Positions 45,579 through 54,270 are shown, counted from the first letter of the stretch. The stretch: DNA of 64,000 nt from Comamonadaceae bacterium OS-1 (GCA_027923965.1 AP026969.1:4340001-4404000); one strand, 5' to 3'. Notes: generated by a model not told the origin, from the letters alone. Translations and numbers: made by a program.

Positions 45579-46967
45579 ATGCCTCTGCCCCGCTGGCCAC
45601 TTCTGTGCCTCCTGCCCCTGTGGCTGGCTGCTTGCGCCATTGCACCGCCCCCCACCACCGTGCCTGCCCTGGCCGCCGCGCAATGGACGGCACCGCTGCC
45701 GCACCAGGGCAACATAGGGGATTTATCGGACTGGTGGCAGCGGCTGGACGATCCGCTGCTGGTGGCGCTGATCGCGGCGGCGCAGGATGCCAGCCCCACG
45801 GTGGCCTCGGCGGCTACACGTATTGCCCAGGCGCGGGCCACGGCGGTGGGCGCGGGTGCGGCGCTGGGGCCGACGCTGGATGCCTCGGCCAGCGCCAGCC
45901 GGGGCCGCTCGCAGCCCGCTGTGCCCATTGCCACCACGGCGCAGGGCGGCTTGCAGGCGGCGTGGGAGATCGACCTGTTTGGCACCAACCGGGCCGCGGC
46001 CAACGCCGCCCAGGCACGCCAGCAGGGGGCCCAGGCCCAGTGGCACGACGCGCGGGTGGCGGTGGCCGCCGAGGTGGCCAGCCAGTACGTCACCGTGCGG
46101 GCCTGCGCCCTGCTGCGCGGGCTGGCGGGGGAGGACGCGAAATCGCGCCAGGAAACGGCCCGCCTGTCGGGCTTGAGCACCCGCGCCGGATTTACCGCCC
46201 CGGCGGTGGATGCGCTGGCCCGTGCCAGTGCCGCCGAGGCGAACAACCGCGTGGTGCAGCAACTGGCGCAGTGCGATGTGTTCCTGAAAGCCATGGTCGC
46301 CCTGACCGGCCTGCCCGAGGCAGATTTGGCACAAAAACTGGCCTCTGCGCCCATGCCACCAGCAGAACCAGCTCTTTTTTCCATAGCATCCATCCCCGCG
46401 CAGGCCCTGGCCCAGCGGCCCGACATCTACAGCGCCGAGCGCGACGTGGCCGCCGCAAGCTTCGACGTGGGCAACGCCCAGGGCCAGCGCTACCCCCGGC
46501 TCACTTTGAATGGCTCCATCGGCGCACTGGCCTACCGGGCGGGCTCCACCAGCGAAAACTTCGGCACCTGGTCCATCGGCCCGCTGGCGGTGTCGGTGCC
46601 CTTGTTCGACGGCGGGCGGCGCAGCGCCGATGTGGAGGCCGCCCAGGCCCGCTACACCGAGGCCGTGGCCGTGTACCGCGCCAAGGTGCGCCAGGCCGTG
46701 CGCGAGGTGGAAGAAGCCCTGGTCAACCTGCGCAGTGCCGATGACCGCAACGCCGACACCGAGGTGGCCGCCCAGGGCTACCAGGCCTCGTTCACTGCCA
46801 CGCAGGCCCGTTACAGCGCCGGCCTGGCCAGCCTGCCCGAGCTGGAAGATGCGCGCCGCACCGCGCTCACCGCCTACACCAATGCCATTGCCCTGCAGCG
46901 CGAACGCCTGCTGGCCTGGATCAGCCTGTACCGCGCCGTAGGCGGCGGCTGGACCGGCCCCCAGTAA
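45579..46967 (+). CDS. NodT-family outer-membrane efflux lipoprotein (RND system)
   Basis: A 462-residue TolC-like lipoprotein (lipobox LAAC, Cys19). The OEP features are SDWWQRLDDPLLVALIAAA, AAWEIDLFGTNRAAANA, ALAQRPDIYSAERDVAAASFDVGNAQGQRYPRL split over two segments, and a C-terminal coiled coil with YSAGLASLPELEDARR. The bases at about 46367-46389 (CTCTTTTTTCCATAGCATC) resemble a fragment of the dispersed repeat inside the coding region (residues PALFSIASIP). The RND adaptor follows 20 bp downstream. Confidence 0.92.
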   Translation: MPLPRWPLLCLLPLWLAACAIAPPPTTVPALAAAQWTAPLPHQGNIGDLSDWWQRLDDPLLVALIAAAQDASPTVASAATRIAQARATAVGAGAALGPTLDASASASRGRSQPAVPIATTAQGGLQAAWEIDLFGTNRAAANAAQARQQGAQAQWHDARVAVAAEVASQYVTVRACALLRGLAGEDAKSRQETARLSGLSTRAGFTAPAVDALARASAAEANNRVVQQLAQCDVFLKAMVALTGLPEADLAQKLASAPMPPAEPALFSIASIPAQALAQRPDIYSAERDVAAASFDVGNAQGQRYPRLTLNGSIGALAYRAGSTSENFGTWSIGPLAVSVPLFDGGRRSADVEAAQARYTEAVAVYRAKVRQAVREVEEALVNLRSADDRNADTEVAAQGYQASFTATQARYSAGLASLPELEDARRTALTAYTNAIALQRERLLAWISLYRAVGGGWTGPQ

Positions 46968-46987
46968 ACCTTTACGGATACCCTCTC

Positions 46988-48130
46988 ATGCCAAAAAATG
47001 CTATTTATTCCGTAGCTGCTCTCGCCCTGTCCATCAGCGCTATCGGCCTTTTTTCCTTGAATTCCCAGGCGGCAGACGAGGCCAAGGCCGCCGCACCCAA
47101 GCCCGCCCTCACCGTCACCACCGTGCAGCCGCAGCGCAGCCCCTGGGCGGTGCAGCTCAGCGCCAACGGCAACGTGGCCGCCTGGCAAGAGGCCAGCATC
47201 GGCAGCGAGGCCAGCGGCCTGCGCCTGCTGGAGGTGCGCGCCAACGTGGGCGATGTGGTGCGCGCCGGCCAGGTGCTGGCCACGTTTGCGGCCGAGAGCG
47301 TGCAGGCCGATGTGGCCCAGGCCCAGGCCAACCTGCTTGAGGCCCAAGCCAATGCCCAGGATGCCAGCGGCAACGCCGCCCGCGCCCGCACGCTGCAGGC
47401 CACCGGGGCCTTGAGCGAGCAGCAGATCACCCAGTACCAGACGACCGAGCAGGTAGCCAAGGCCCGCGTGGCCGCCGCCAAGGCCACGCTGGCCGTGCAG
47501 CAGCAGCGCCTGCGGCACACCCAGGTGCGCGCCCCCGACTTTGGGGTCATCAGCGCCCGCAGCGCCACCGTGGGCGCGGTGCTGGGCAGCGGCACCGAGC
47601 TGTTCCGTATGGTGCGCCAGGGGCGGCTGGAGTGGCGCGCTGAAGTCACCGCCGCCGAGCTGGAGCGCATCAAGGTAGGCACCATCGCCCAGGTGCGCAC
47701 CGCCCAGGGTACGCCGGTGCAGGGCAAGGTGCGCATGGTGGCCCCCACGGTAGACCCGCAAACCCGCATGGGGCTGGTGTATGTGGATTTGCCAGCGTCC
47801 AGCCTCAAGCCGGGGATGTTTGCCAGTGGTGCATTCGCACTGGGCCAAACCACCGCGCTGACCGTGCCGCAAACCGCCGTGGTGGTGCGCGATGCCTTCA
47901 GCTTTGTTTACCGCGTGGGCAAAGACCAGCGCGTGGCCCAGGTCAAGGTGCAAACCGGGCGGCAACTGGGCGACCGGCTGGAGATCACCAGCGCGCTGGA
48001 GCCAGATGCCGTACTGGTCGCCAGCGGCGCGGGTTTCCTGAACGACGGCGACCGGGTGCGCGTGGTGCAGGATTCCAAGCCCAATGTGCCGCCTGCGCTT
48101 GTAGCACCAGCACAAGCAGCTAGCAAATAA
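46988..48130 (+). CDS. RND efflux periplasmic adaptor (membrane fusion protein)
   Basis: A 380-residue adaptor with a signal peptide cleaved near NSQA (about residue 29). Lipoyl halves (EASIGSEASGLRLLEVRANVGD and QVRAPDFGVISARSATVGAVLGSG, each in part) flank a short coiled-coil hairpin (residues about 95-160). The C-terminal domain ends in an Ala-rich tail. Unusually, the signal peptide is encoded by a complete copy of the dispersed repeat (46998-47057), and the last residues by another partial inverted copy (48099-48130). Middle gene of the nodT-adaptor-pump operon. Confidence 0.92.
   Translation: MPKNAIYSVAALALSISAIGLFSLNSQAADEAKAAAPKPALTVTTVQPQRSPWAVQLSANGNVAAWQEASIGSEASGLRLLEVRANVGDVVRAGQVLATFAAESVQADVAQAQANLLEAQANAQDASGNAARARTLQATGALSEQQITQYQTTEQVAKARVAAAKATLAVQQQRLRHTQVRAPDFGVISARSATVGAVLGSGTELFRMVRQGRLEWRAEVTAAELERIKVGTIAQVRTAQGTPVQGKVRMVAPTVDPQTRMGLVYVDLPASSLKPGMFASGAFALGQTTALTVPQTAVVVRDAFSFVYRVGKDQRVAQVKVQTGRQLGDRLEITSALEPDAVLVASGAGFLNDGDRVRVVQDSKPNVPPALVAPAQAASK
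46998..47057 (+). repeat. Dispersed repeat copy R10 inside a coding region
   Basis: ATGCTATTTATTCCGTAGC, then TGCTCTCGCCCTGTCCATCA and GCGCTATCGGCCTTTTTTCC align over the full length of the repeat (compare 45288). This copy codes for residues 4-23 of the RND adaptor, the hydrophobic core of its signal peptide. Confidence 0.75.
48099..48130 (-). repeat. Dispersed repeat, partial copy R11 at a gene end
   Basis: On the minus strand: TTTGCTAGCTGCTTGTGCTG, then GTGCTACAAG. It encodes the last residues (ALVAPAQAASK) and stop of the RND adaptor. Confidence 0.55.
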
Positions 48131-48140
48131 AGAGCAGGCC

Positions 48141-51100
48141 ATGAACGTTTCCTCCTGGTCCATCAAGAACCCCATTCCGGCGGTGATGCTGTTTGTGCTG
48201 CTGACCTTTGCCGGGCTGCTGTCCTTCAACGCCATGAAGGTGCAGAACTTCCCCGACATCGACCTGCCCACGGTCACCGTGTCCGCCAGCCTGCCCGGCG
48301 CGGCCCCGGCCCAGCTGGAAACCGAGGTGGCCCGCAAGCTGGAAAACTCCATCGCCACCGTGCAGGGCCTGAAGCACATCTACACCTCGGTGAGTGACGG
48401 CGCGGTCACCGTCACCGCCGAGTTCCGGCTGGAAAAGCCGGTGCAGGAGGCGGTGGACGATGTGCGCTCTGCCGTGGCCCGCGTGCGCAGCGACCTGCCG
48501 GGCGACGTGCGCGACCCCATCGTCAACAAGGTGGACATGGCGGCCCAGCCGGTACTGGCCTTCACCATCCGCTCGTCCAAGCTGGATGCCGAGGCGCTGT
48601 CGTGGTTTGTCGATAACGACATCACCCGCAAGCTGCTGGCCGTGCGCGGCGTGGGGGCGGTGAGCCGCGTGGGCGGCGTAACCCGCGAGGTGCAGGTGGC
48701 GCTGGACCCGCTCAAACTGCAGGCGCTGGGTGCCACTGCCGCCGACATCTCGCGCCAGCTGCGGCTGGTGCAGCTCGACAGCGCCGGGGGCCGTGCCGAC
48801 CTGGGCGTGGGCGAACAGCCGGTACGCACCCTGGCCACGGTGCAGACCGCCCAAGAGCTGGGCCAGCTGCAACTGGCGCTGAGCGATGGCCGCCGCATCC
48901 GCCTCGACCAGGTGGCCACGGTGACGGACACGGTGGCCGAGCAGCGCTCTGCGGCCCTGCTCAATGGCCAGCCGGTGGTGGGCTTTGAGGTGTCGCGCAG
49001 CCGCGGCGAGAGCGAGGTGGCGGTGGGCGCGGCGGTGCAAAAAGCGCTGGCCGAGATGAAGCTGCAACACCCCGACATGGAGCTCACCGAGTCCTTCAAC
49101 TTTGTGGCCCCGGTGGAAGAGGAATACACCGGCTCCATGCACCTGCTGTACGAGGGCGCGATTTTGGCGGTGGCCGTGGTGTGGCTGTTTTTGCGCGACT
49201 GGCGGGCCACCTTGGTGTCGGCCGTGGCGCTGCCGCTGTCGGTGATTCCGGCCTTCATCGGCATGCAGATGCTGGGCTTTTCGGTCAACGTGATCACGCT
49301 GCTGGCGCTGTCGCTGGTGGTGGGCATCCTGGTGGACGACGCGATTGTGGAGGTGGAAAACATCGTGCGCCACCTGCGCATGGGCAAAACCCCCTACCAG
49401 GCGGCCATGGAGGCAGCGGACGAGATTGGCCTGGCCGTGGTGGCCACCACCTTCACCCTGGTGGCGGTGTTTTTGCCCACGGCCTTCATGAGCGGCATTG
49501 CGGGCAAGTTCTTCAAGCAGTTTGGCTGGACCGCCTCGCTGGCGGTGGTGGCATCGCTGATCGTGGCGCGGGTGCTCACGCCCATGATGGCGGCCTACAT
49601 CTTGAAGCCCATCGTCGGGGCCGAGAAGGACGCAGGCTGGATGCGCGTGTACATGCGCTGGGCCACCTGGTGCCTGAAGCACCGGGTGCTGACCATGGTG
49701 GGCGCCACGGTGTTTTTCTTTGGCTCCATCGCGCTGATTCCGCTGCTGCCCACTGGCTTCATCCCGCCCGACGACAACTCGCAAACCCAGGTGTACATCG
49801 AGCTGCCGCCCGGCTCCACCCTGGCGCAAACCAAGGTATCTGCCGAGCAGGCGCGCACCCTGATTGCAAAAGTAGAGCACGTCAAAAGCATCTACACCAC
49901 CATCGGCGGCGGCAGCGCGGGCGGCGACCCGTTTGCTCCCGCCGGGGCCGCCGAGGCACGCAAGGCCACACTGACCATTCTGCTCAGCGACCGGGGCGAG
50001 CGACCGCGCAAGCAGGGCATCGAGAACGCCATCCGCACCGCGCTGGAGCCGCTGCCCGGCGTGCGCAGCAAGGTCGGCCTGGGCGGCTCGGGCGAAAAGT
50101 ACGTGCTGGTGCTCACCGGCGAAGACCCCATCGCCCTGCAGGCCGCCGCGCAGGCGGTGGAAAAAGACCTGCGCACCATCCCCGGACTGGGCAGCGTTGC
50201 GTCCAGCGCCAGCCTGATCCGCCCCGAAATCGCGGTGCGGCCCGACTTTGCCCGCGCCGCCGACCTGGGCGTGACCAGCAGCGCCATCGGCGAGACGCTG
50301 CGCATCGCCACGCTGGGCGACTACGACATTTCACTGCCCAAGCTCAACCTGTCGCAGCGCCAGGTGCCCATCGTCGTCAAGCTCGATGACGCAGCCCGCA
50401 AAGACTTGAGCGTGCTGGAGCGCCTGGCCGTGCCCGGCAGCAAGGGCCCGGTGATGCTGGGCCAGGTGGCCACGCTGGAGACCAACGGCGGCCCCGCCGT
50501 CATCAGCCGCTACGACCGCACCCGTAACGTCAACTTCGAGATCGAGCTCTCGGGCCTGCCGCTGGGCGATGTGAAAGAAGCGGTGGACAAGCTGCCCGCC
50601 ATGGCCCAGCTGCCGCCCGGCGTGAAGGTGGTGGAAATTGGCGATGCCGAGGTGATGGGCGAGCTGTTTGCCAGCTTCGGCCTGGCCATGCTGACGGGCG
50701 TGCTGTGCATCTACATCGTGCTGGTGCTGCTGTTCAAGGACTTCCTGCACCCCGTCACCATTCTGTGCGCGCTGCCGCTGGCGCTGGGCGGGGCCTTCGT
50801 GGGCCTGCTGATCGCACAAAAAAGCTTCTCCATGCCCTCGCTGATCGGCCTGATCATGCTCATGGGCATCGCCACCAAAAACTCCATCCTGCTGGTGGAA
50901 TACGCCATCGTGGCCCGCCGCGACCATGGCATGACCCGGGTGGAGGCCCTGCTCGATGCCTGCCACAAACGCGCCCGCCCCATCATCATGACGACCCTGG
51001 CCATGGGCGCAGGCATGCTGCCGATTGCGCTGGGCTGGGGCGCGGCAGACTCCAGTTTCCGCAGCCCGATGTCGGTGGCGGTGATCGGCGGGCTGATCAC

Positions 51101-51236
51101 CTCCACCGTGCTGAGCTTGCTGGTGGTGCCCGCCGTGTTTACCTACATCGACGACCTGGAGCACTGGTTCAGGCGCATGGGCGCGAAGCTGCGGGGGAAA
51201 CCGGTGCCGGCACCGCAGACCAAGGCGCTATCGTAA
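48141..51236 (+). CDS. RND-family efflux pump permease
   Basis: A 1031-residue inner-membrane proton-driven pump of the AcrB/HAE1-like superfamily. It has twelve predicted helices; TM1 begins NPIPAVMLFVLLTFAGLL. The TM4 charged motif is VVGILVDDAIVEVENIVRHL, with the conserved Asp pair. Two large periplasmic loops and the second-half motif GIATKNSILLVEYAIVAR are present. It is 10 bp after the adaptor gene. The substrate is unknown. The 3' end, from GCGGGGGAAACCG through the stop into the repeat, is duplicated at 55278-55342. Confidence 0.93.
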   Translation: MNVSSWSIKNPIPAVMLFVLLTFAGLLSFNAMKVQNFPDIDLPTVTVSASLPGAAPAQLETEVARKLENSIATVQGLKHIYTSVSDGAVTVTAEFRLEKPVQEAVDDVRSAVARVRSDLPGDVRDPIVNKVDMAAQPVLAFTIRSSKLDAEALSWFVDNDITRKLLAVRGVGAVSRVGGVTREVQVALDPLKLQALGATAADISRQLRLVQLDSAGGRADLGVGEQPVRTLATVQTAQELGQLQLALSDGRRIRLDQVATVTDTVAEQRSAALLNGQPVVGFEVSRSRGESEVAVGAAVQKALAEMKLQHPDMELTESFNFVAPVEEEYTGSMHLLYEGAILAVAVVWLFLRDWRATLVSAVALPLSVIPAFIGMQMLGFSVNVITLLALSLVVGILVDDAIVEVENIVRHLRMGKTPYQAAMEAADEIGLAVVATTFTLVAVFLPTAFMSGIAGKFFKQFGWTASLAVVASLIVARVLTPMMAAYILKPIVGAEKDAGWMRVYMRWATWCLKHRVLTMVGATVFFFGSIALIPLLPTGFIPPDDNSQTQVYIELPPGSTLAQTKVSAEQARTLIAKVEHVKSIYTTIGGGSAGGDPFAPAGAAEARKATLTILLSDRGERPRKQGIENAIRTALEPLPGVRSKVGLGGSGEKYVLVLTGEDPIALQAAAQAVEKDLRTIPGLGSVASSASLIRPEIAVRPDFARAADLGVTSSAIGETLRIATLGDYDISLPKLNLSQRQVPIVVKLDDAARKDLSVLERLAVPGSKGPVMLGQVATLETNGGPAVISRYDRTRNVNFEIELSGLPLGDVKEAVDKLPAMAQLPPGVKVVEIGDAEVMGELFASFGLAMLTGVLCIYIVLVLLFKDFLHPVTILCALPLALGGAFVGLLIAQKSFSMPSLIGLIMLMGIATKNSILLVEYAIVARRDHGMTRVEALLDACHKRARPIIMTTLAMGAGMLPIALGWGAADSSFRSPMSVAVIGGLITSTVLSLLVVPAVFTYIDDLEHWFRRMGAKLRGKPVPAPQTKALS

Positions 51237-51245
51237 TAAGAGCTG
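51191..51245 (+). repeat. Direct repeat, first copy (RND gene 3' end)
   Basis: GCGGGGGAAACCG, CCGGCACC, GCAGACC and GCTATCG-AATAAGAGCTG occur here in order and again at 55278-55342, where a 20-bp stretch is inserted. This copy is the real 3' end of the RND pump gene. Confidence 0.75.
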
Positions 51246-51282
51246 CTTGTGCTGATGGAATAAGCGCAAGCGGCCTTTTTGT
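51227..51282 (+). repeat. Dispersed terminator-like repeat, copy R12
   Basis: GCTATCGTAATAAGAGCTGC, then TTGTGCTGATGGAATAAGCG and CAAGCGGCCTTTTTGT. It overlaps the RND stop codon. The stem GCTGCTTGTGCT/AGCGCAAGCGGC followed by TTTTT should terminate the efflux operon. Confidence 0.9.
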
Positions 51283-51286
51283 CTAA

Positions 51287-51331
51287 GATGATGCTAAATG
51301 AGTCCCCGCGAGGGACTTGTTCAGCTTTGCC
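51287..51331. mobile_element. Collapsed MITE remnant (two joined terminal repeats)
   Basis: GCTAAATGAGTCCCC is joined through GCG to AGGGACTTGTTCAGC, making a hairpin from the left and right ends of the element seen complete at 52470-52631, with no interior. It lies directly after repeat R12, as the complete copy lies after R13. Confidence 0.6.
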
Positions 51332-51391
51332 CAAAGGCTCGAACGCCCTTTGGGACAGGGGCTAGGCTGTGACGGTGGGCGCTCCGAATGC

Positions 51392-52324
51392 CTAGCTGGT
51401 CCACGCATCGCGTATGGCGCGCAGGTGGCGCCAGTCGGTCCCGCAGCAGCCGCCCAGTACATTCAGCCGCGGCAAGGCGCCTTTGAGTCCACGGTACCGT
51501 TGGGCCAGGTCTTTAGGGTCGCCTATGTCCAGTTCGGTTGAGTCGTCGAGCTCAGCGTGGCTCTTCGTCGAGGCGTTTGCACGGACACCTTGGATGCGCG
51601 CAATCCAGGGCTCGCCCACCGGCAAGGCATTTTCGAAGTGCCGCGGATGCGCGCAATTGATGGCAAAGTACGCTGGCGGCGCATACGCGTCTACTTTGCC
51701 TATCGCATCACCCAACGATTCGCCGCTTGGCAATCGGCCGTCTGTTTCTACAGTGAAAGAAATGGCCACGGGCAAACCCACCCGCTGTGCCGCTATGGAA
51801 ATACCCAGGGCCTCGGCGGCTGTGGTCATCGTGACACCGGCGAGCATGTCGACCCCGCCTGCGGCAAGCGCCTGCGCCTGCAGGAGGTGGTAATCGGCAG
51901 CTTCGTCCACACTGTTGGGGGCATCGGCAACGTAGCCGTCGCCCCGCGGGCCTATGACCCCGCTTACTACGATGGGCCCGCTGAGGCGTGGTGCCCAGCG
52001 TGAACGCATCGCGCACATCATCTGCGCCGCCTGGGTGTTCAATGCTTTCAGGCGGGTGGCATTGATGCCCATGAGAGCGGCCCAGTCGGAACTGGCGCGC
52101 CACGTGGGTGTTTCAAGTATGAAACCAGCGCCTGGCATCTCACCGCAGAGTTCAAGGTATGGAACGTAGTAACTTTTCAGTCGCTCTTGGCCAAGCTCAT
52201 CTTCCAGCAGCGTAAAGGCCGCAAAGTGTGGCAATGCCATGTTGTCGAGGAAAACGAGCGAGGTCTCGAGGCCGCCGTCGCTCAAGAAGATTTCCCCCGT
52301 GAGTTGGGGAAGTGCATGGGTCAT
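51392..52324 (-). CDS. Homocysteine S-methyltransferase family protein
   Basis: A 310-residue zinc methyltransferase that probably makes methionine from homocysteine and a methyl donor such as S-methylmethionine. The zinc cysteines are visible in FAINCAHP and near the C-terminus in GGCCGTDWRHLRAI. The N-terminal LSDGGLETSLVF and the middle GGVDMLAGVTMTTAAEAL are also typical. It is transcribed alone and bracketed by direct repeats about 1.2 kb apart, each made of a dispersed-repeat copy plus a MITE-like element, as if acquired or mobile. Confidence 0.9.
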   Translation of the reverse strand: MTHALPQLTGEIFLSDGGLETSLVFLDNMALPHFAAFTLLEDELGQERLKSYYVPYLELCGEMPGAGFILETPTWRASSDWAALMGINATRLKALNTQAAQMMCAMRSRWAPRLSGPIVVSGVIGPRGDGYVADAPNSVDEAADYHLLQAQALAAGGVDMLAGVTMTTAAEALGISIAAQRVGLPVAISFTVETDGRLPSGESLGDAIGKVDAYAPPAYFAINCAHPRHFENALPVGEPWIARIQGVRANASTKSHAELDDSTELDIGDPKDLAQRYRGLKGALPRLNVLGGCCGTDWRHLRAIRDAWTS

Positions 52325-52405
52325 GCTCCACCTCCTTCCATCGATTGGATCGTACGTTCGGGTACCACGATACTCCGGCGCGCATGCTTGGGCAACCCAG
52401 CATAT

Positions 52406-52466
52406 GCGCTATCGTAAAAGGAGCTGCTTGCGCTGATGGAATAAGCGCAAGCGGCCTTTTTCGATC
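52406..52466 (+). repeat. Dispersed terminator-like repeat, copy R13
   Basis: GCGCTATCGTAAAAGGAGCT, then GCTTGCGCTGATGGAATAAG and CGCAAGCGGCCTTTTTCGAT. It is almost identical to R12, including the GCGCTATCGTAA lead-in that in R12 is coding sequence of the RND gene. This suggests R13 was copied from R12 or vice versa. Confidence 0.9.
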
Positions 52467-52469
52467 TAA

Positions 52470-52631
52470 GGCGACGTTGAATAAGTCCCCGTGAGGCGGC
52501 GCGCCCTGGATCGGGATGGGATGCTAGGCGCAAACCGCAGACATAGCTTGGGCTATGGCGAGGATTTGCAACGACGCAGACCGCCCGAGGCCAGGGATGC
52601 GCAGACCACGAGGGACTTGTTCAGCGTTGCC
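52470..52631. mobile_element. Putative MITE, 162 bp, with imperfect terminal inverted repeats
   Basis: The left end GGCGACGTTGAATAAGTCCC and the complement of the right end GGCAACGCTGAACAAGTCCC match at 16 of 20 positions. The flanks are CTAA on the left and CTAG on the right, compatible with the 4-bp YTAR target of the IS5 family. There is no open reading frame of note inside. An IS5-type transposase would have to act in trans. Confidence 0.65.
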
Positions 52632-52637
52632 CTAGTC

Positions 52638-53573
52638 CTAGGGGGCAGCTTGCCCCCGTGCCGCCGCCAGGCAGTCCTGCAGCGCTTGGATGAGCCGCTC
52701 GGACACCAGTTTCACCACCGGTCCGGGCGGCTTGGTGGCATCTACGGCCACGCTGATCTCCTGGGGTTCTGCCCCCCGGTCCCGGATGGGGATGAAAACC
52801 AGCGTTCCGGTCGCCAGCTCCGATGCCACGTCCAGCTCGGACGTGAACACCACATGGTTGCCGCCCAGCGCCAGCTGCTTGACCAGCTGCAGCGAGTTGG
52901 TCTCGGTATAGCGGCGCGGTTCCTTGAACAGCCAGCTGTACTGCGCCTCAAGGTAACGCCGGATCGTCAGCGCCTTGCTCTGCAGCGCCACCGGGTGGGC
53001 CATGGCCTCCTGGAAACTCACCGTCTCGCGCTGCGCCAGCGGGTGGCCGGGTGCCACCACGCAGCCCAGCGGCAGCGCGCTCTTCCACAGCACCAGCAGT
53101 TCCCGGCGCGGTTTCAGGTTAAAGATGGCGGCCAGGTCGGCCTGGCCGGTCAGCAGTGCCGCCTCGGCATCGTCGGGGGTGGCCAGCGCGATGGACAGGC
53201 TGACCAGCGGATGCTGCACACCCAGATCGCGAACCAGGGCGGGCATGACGCTGGTGGCATGGCTGTCCATGGCCACCAGCGACACATGGCCCTGGTGGAT
53301 GCCCTGAAGGCGCCGGATCTCGGCGACCACCCCCCGTTCGTCCTGCAGCCAGTGGCGCGCCAGCGTGATGAGTGCGTCGCCCGAGGCCGTCAAGCGCATG
53401 CCGCGCGGTAGCCGCTCGAACAAGGGCACGCCGAGTTCGTCCTCCAGCTGCAGGATCTGCCGGTTGATGGCCGAAGCCGCCACGTGGAGTTCGCGCGCGG
53501 CCTTCTGGATGGAGCCCGAGCGCGCAACCTGGTCGGCGTAGCGAAGTCCGGCGGGAACGAGCGAATGGCGCAT
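52638..53573 (-). CDS. LysR-family transcriptional regulator
   Basis: A 311-residue regulator with N-terminal HTH (ADQVARSGSIQKAARELHVA, ASAINRQILQLEDELG) and an effector domain (GHVSLVAMDSHATSVMPALV, LLTGQADLAAIFN, LALGGNHVVFTSELDVASEL). The start at 53573 (MRHSLVPAGLRYAD) fits the family better than the longer frame. It is divergent from uraD over about 104 bp and probably controls uraD and the tctC gene behind it. Confidence 0.9.
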   Translation of the reverse strand: MRHSLVPAGLRYADQVARSGSIQKAARELHVAASAINRQILQLEDELGVPLFERLPRGMRLTASGDALITLARHWLQDERGVVAEIRRLQGIHQGHVSLVAMDSHATSVMPALVRDLGVQHPLVSLSIALATPDDAEAALLTGQADLAAIFNLKPRRELLVLWKSALPLGCVVAPGHPLAQRETVSFQEAMAHPVALQSKALTIRRYLEAQYSWLFKEPRRYTETNSLQLVKQLALGGNHVVFTSELDVASELATGTLVFIPIRDRGAEPQEISVAVDATKPPGPVVKLVSERLIQALQDCLAAARGQAAP

Positions 53574-53610
53574 GGATAGGTCAATAGAAGTGCAGACAGA
53601 GTGTACTGAT

Positions 53611-53632
53611 TTTGCGTACGCAGCACTGCAAA
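53611..53632. promoter_or_regulatory. Possible LysR operator between lysR and uraD
   Basis: TTTGC and GCAAA enclose 12 bases, and TGCGTACGCA (53613-53622) is a perfect palindrome inside. The position, midway between divergent starts, suits a LysR binding site. Confidence 0.4.
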
Positions 53633-53677
53633 AATGGTGATGGACGGCAATGATTTGCATCCCTAAGATCCGTTTCC

Positions 53678-54235
53678 ATGAGCACACGATCTACCCTGGA
53701 ACACCTCAACACCTGCGCGCCCGAGGTCTTTTGCGCCACCCTGGCCGACATCTGGGAACATGCCCCCTGGGTGGCACGCGGCGTGGTGGGCCAGCGCCCT
53801 TTTGCGACAGTCGATACCTTGCACACCGCGATGGTGGATGTGGTGGCCGCCCTGGACGAGCCCGCACGCGTCGCCTTCTATGCCGGACACCCTGAGCTGG
53901 CCGGTGACGATGCCCGCCGGGGTTCGATGACCGATGCGTCCATTGCCGAGCAGGGCACGCTTTCGCTGGCGCGGCTGGAGACACACGATGCCGCGCGCTG
54001 GAGCGCGCTCAACCAGGCCTACCGTACGCGCTTCGGCTTCCCGTTCATCCTGTGCATCCGCCGCCACACGCGGGAGTCGGCCCTGCAGGCTTTTGAGCAG
54101 CGTCTGGCGCACGACCGCGCCACCGAGCTGGCCACCACGCTCGGCGAAATCGCCGCCATCACCCGCCTGCGGCTGGACCGCCTGGTGCCCGGTGTTGCGC
54201 ATACGGCCAGCCACGGCGAATCCATTCCTTCTTGA
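53678..54235 (+). CDS. uraD: OHCU decarboxylase-like protein (ureide pathway)
   Basis: A 185-residue protein of the 2-oxo-4-hydroxy-4-carboxy-5-ureidoimidazoline decarboxylase family, which converts the urate oxidation product OHCU to (S)-allantoin. Family features are LADIWEHAPWVARGVVGQRP, FYAGHPELAGD, RWSALNQAYRTRFGFPFILC and HDRATELATTLGEIAAITRLRL in two adjoining blocks. No urate oxidase, HIU hydrolase or allantoinase gene is nearby. Instead, a LysR regulator and a TctC protein flank it, so the decarboxylase may act on another compound. Confidence 0.85.
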   Translation: MSTRSTLEHLNTCAPEVFCATLADIWEHAPWVARGVVGQRPFATVDTLHTAMVDVVAALDEPARVAFYAGHPELAGDDARRGSMTDASIAEQGTLSLARLETHDAARWSALNQAYRTRFGFPFILCIRRHTRESALQAFEQRLAHDRATELATTLGEIAAITRLRLDRLVPGVAHTASHGESIPS

Positions 54236-54270
54236 AATTCTTTCTTAACCTATCCACCCCGGAGCTATCC

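Noticed and set aside
46367..46389. Short repeat-like string inside the second nodT gene
   Set aside because: Only about 20 bases resemble the repeat head. Mentioned with the gene but too short to list as a separate copy.
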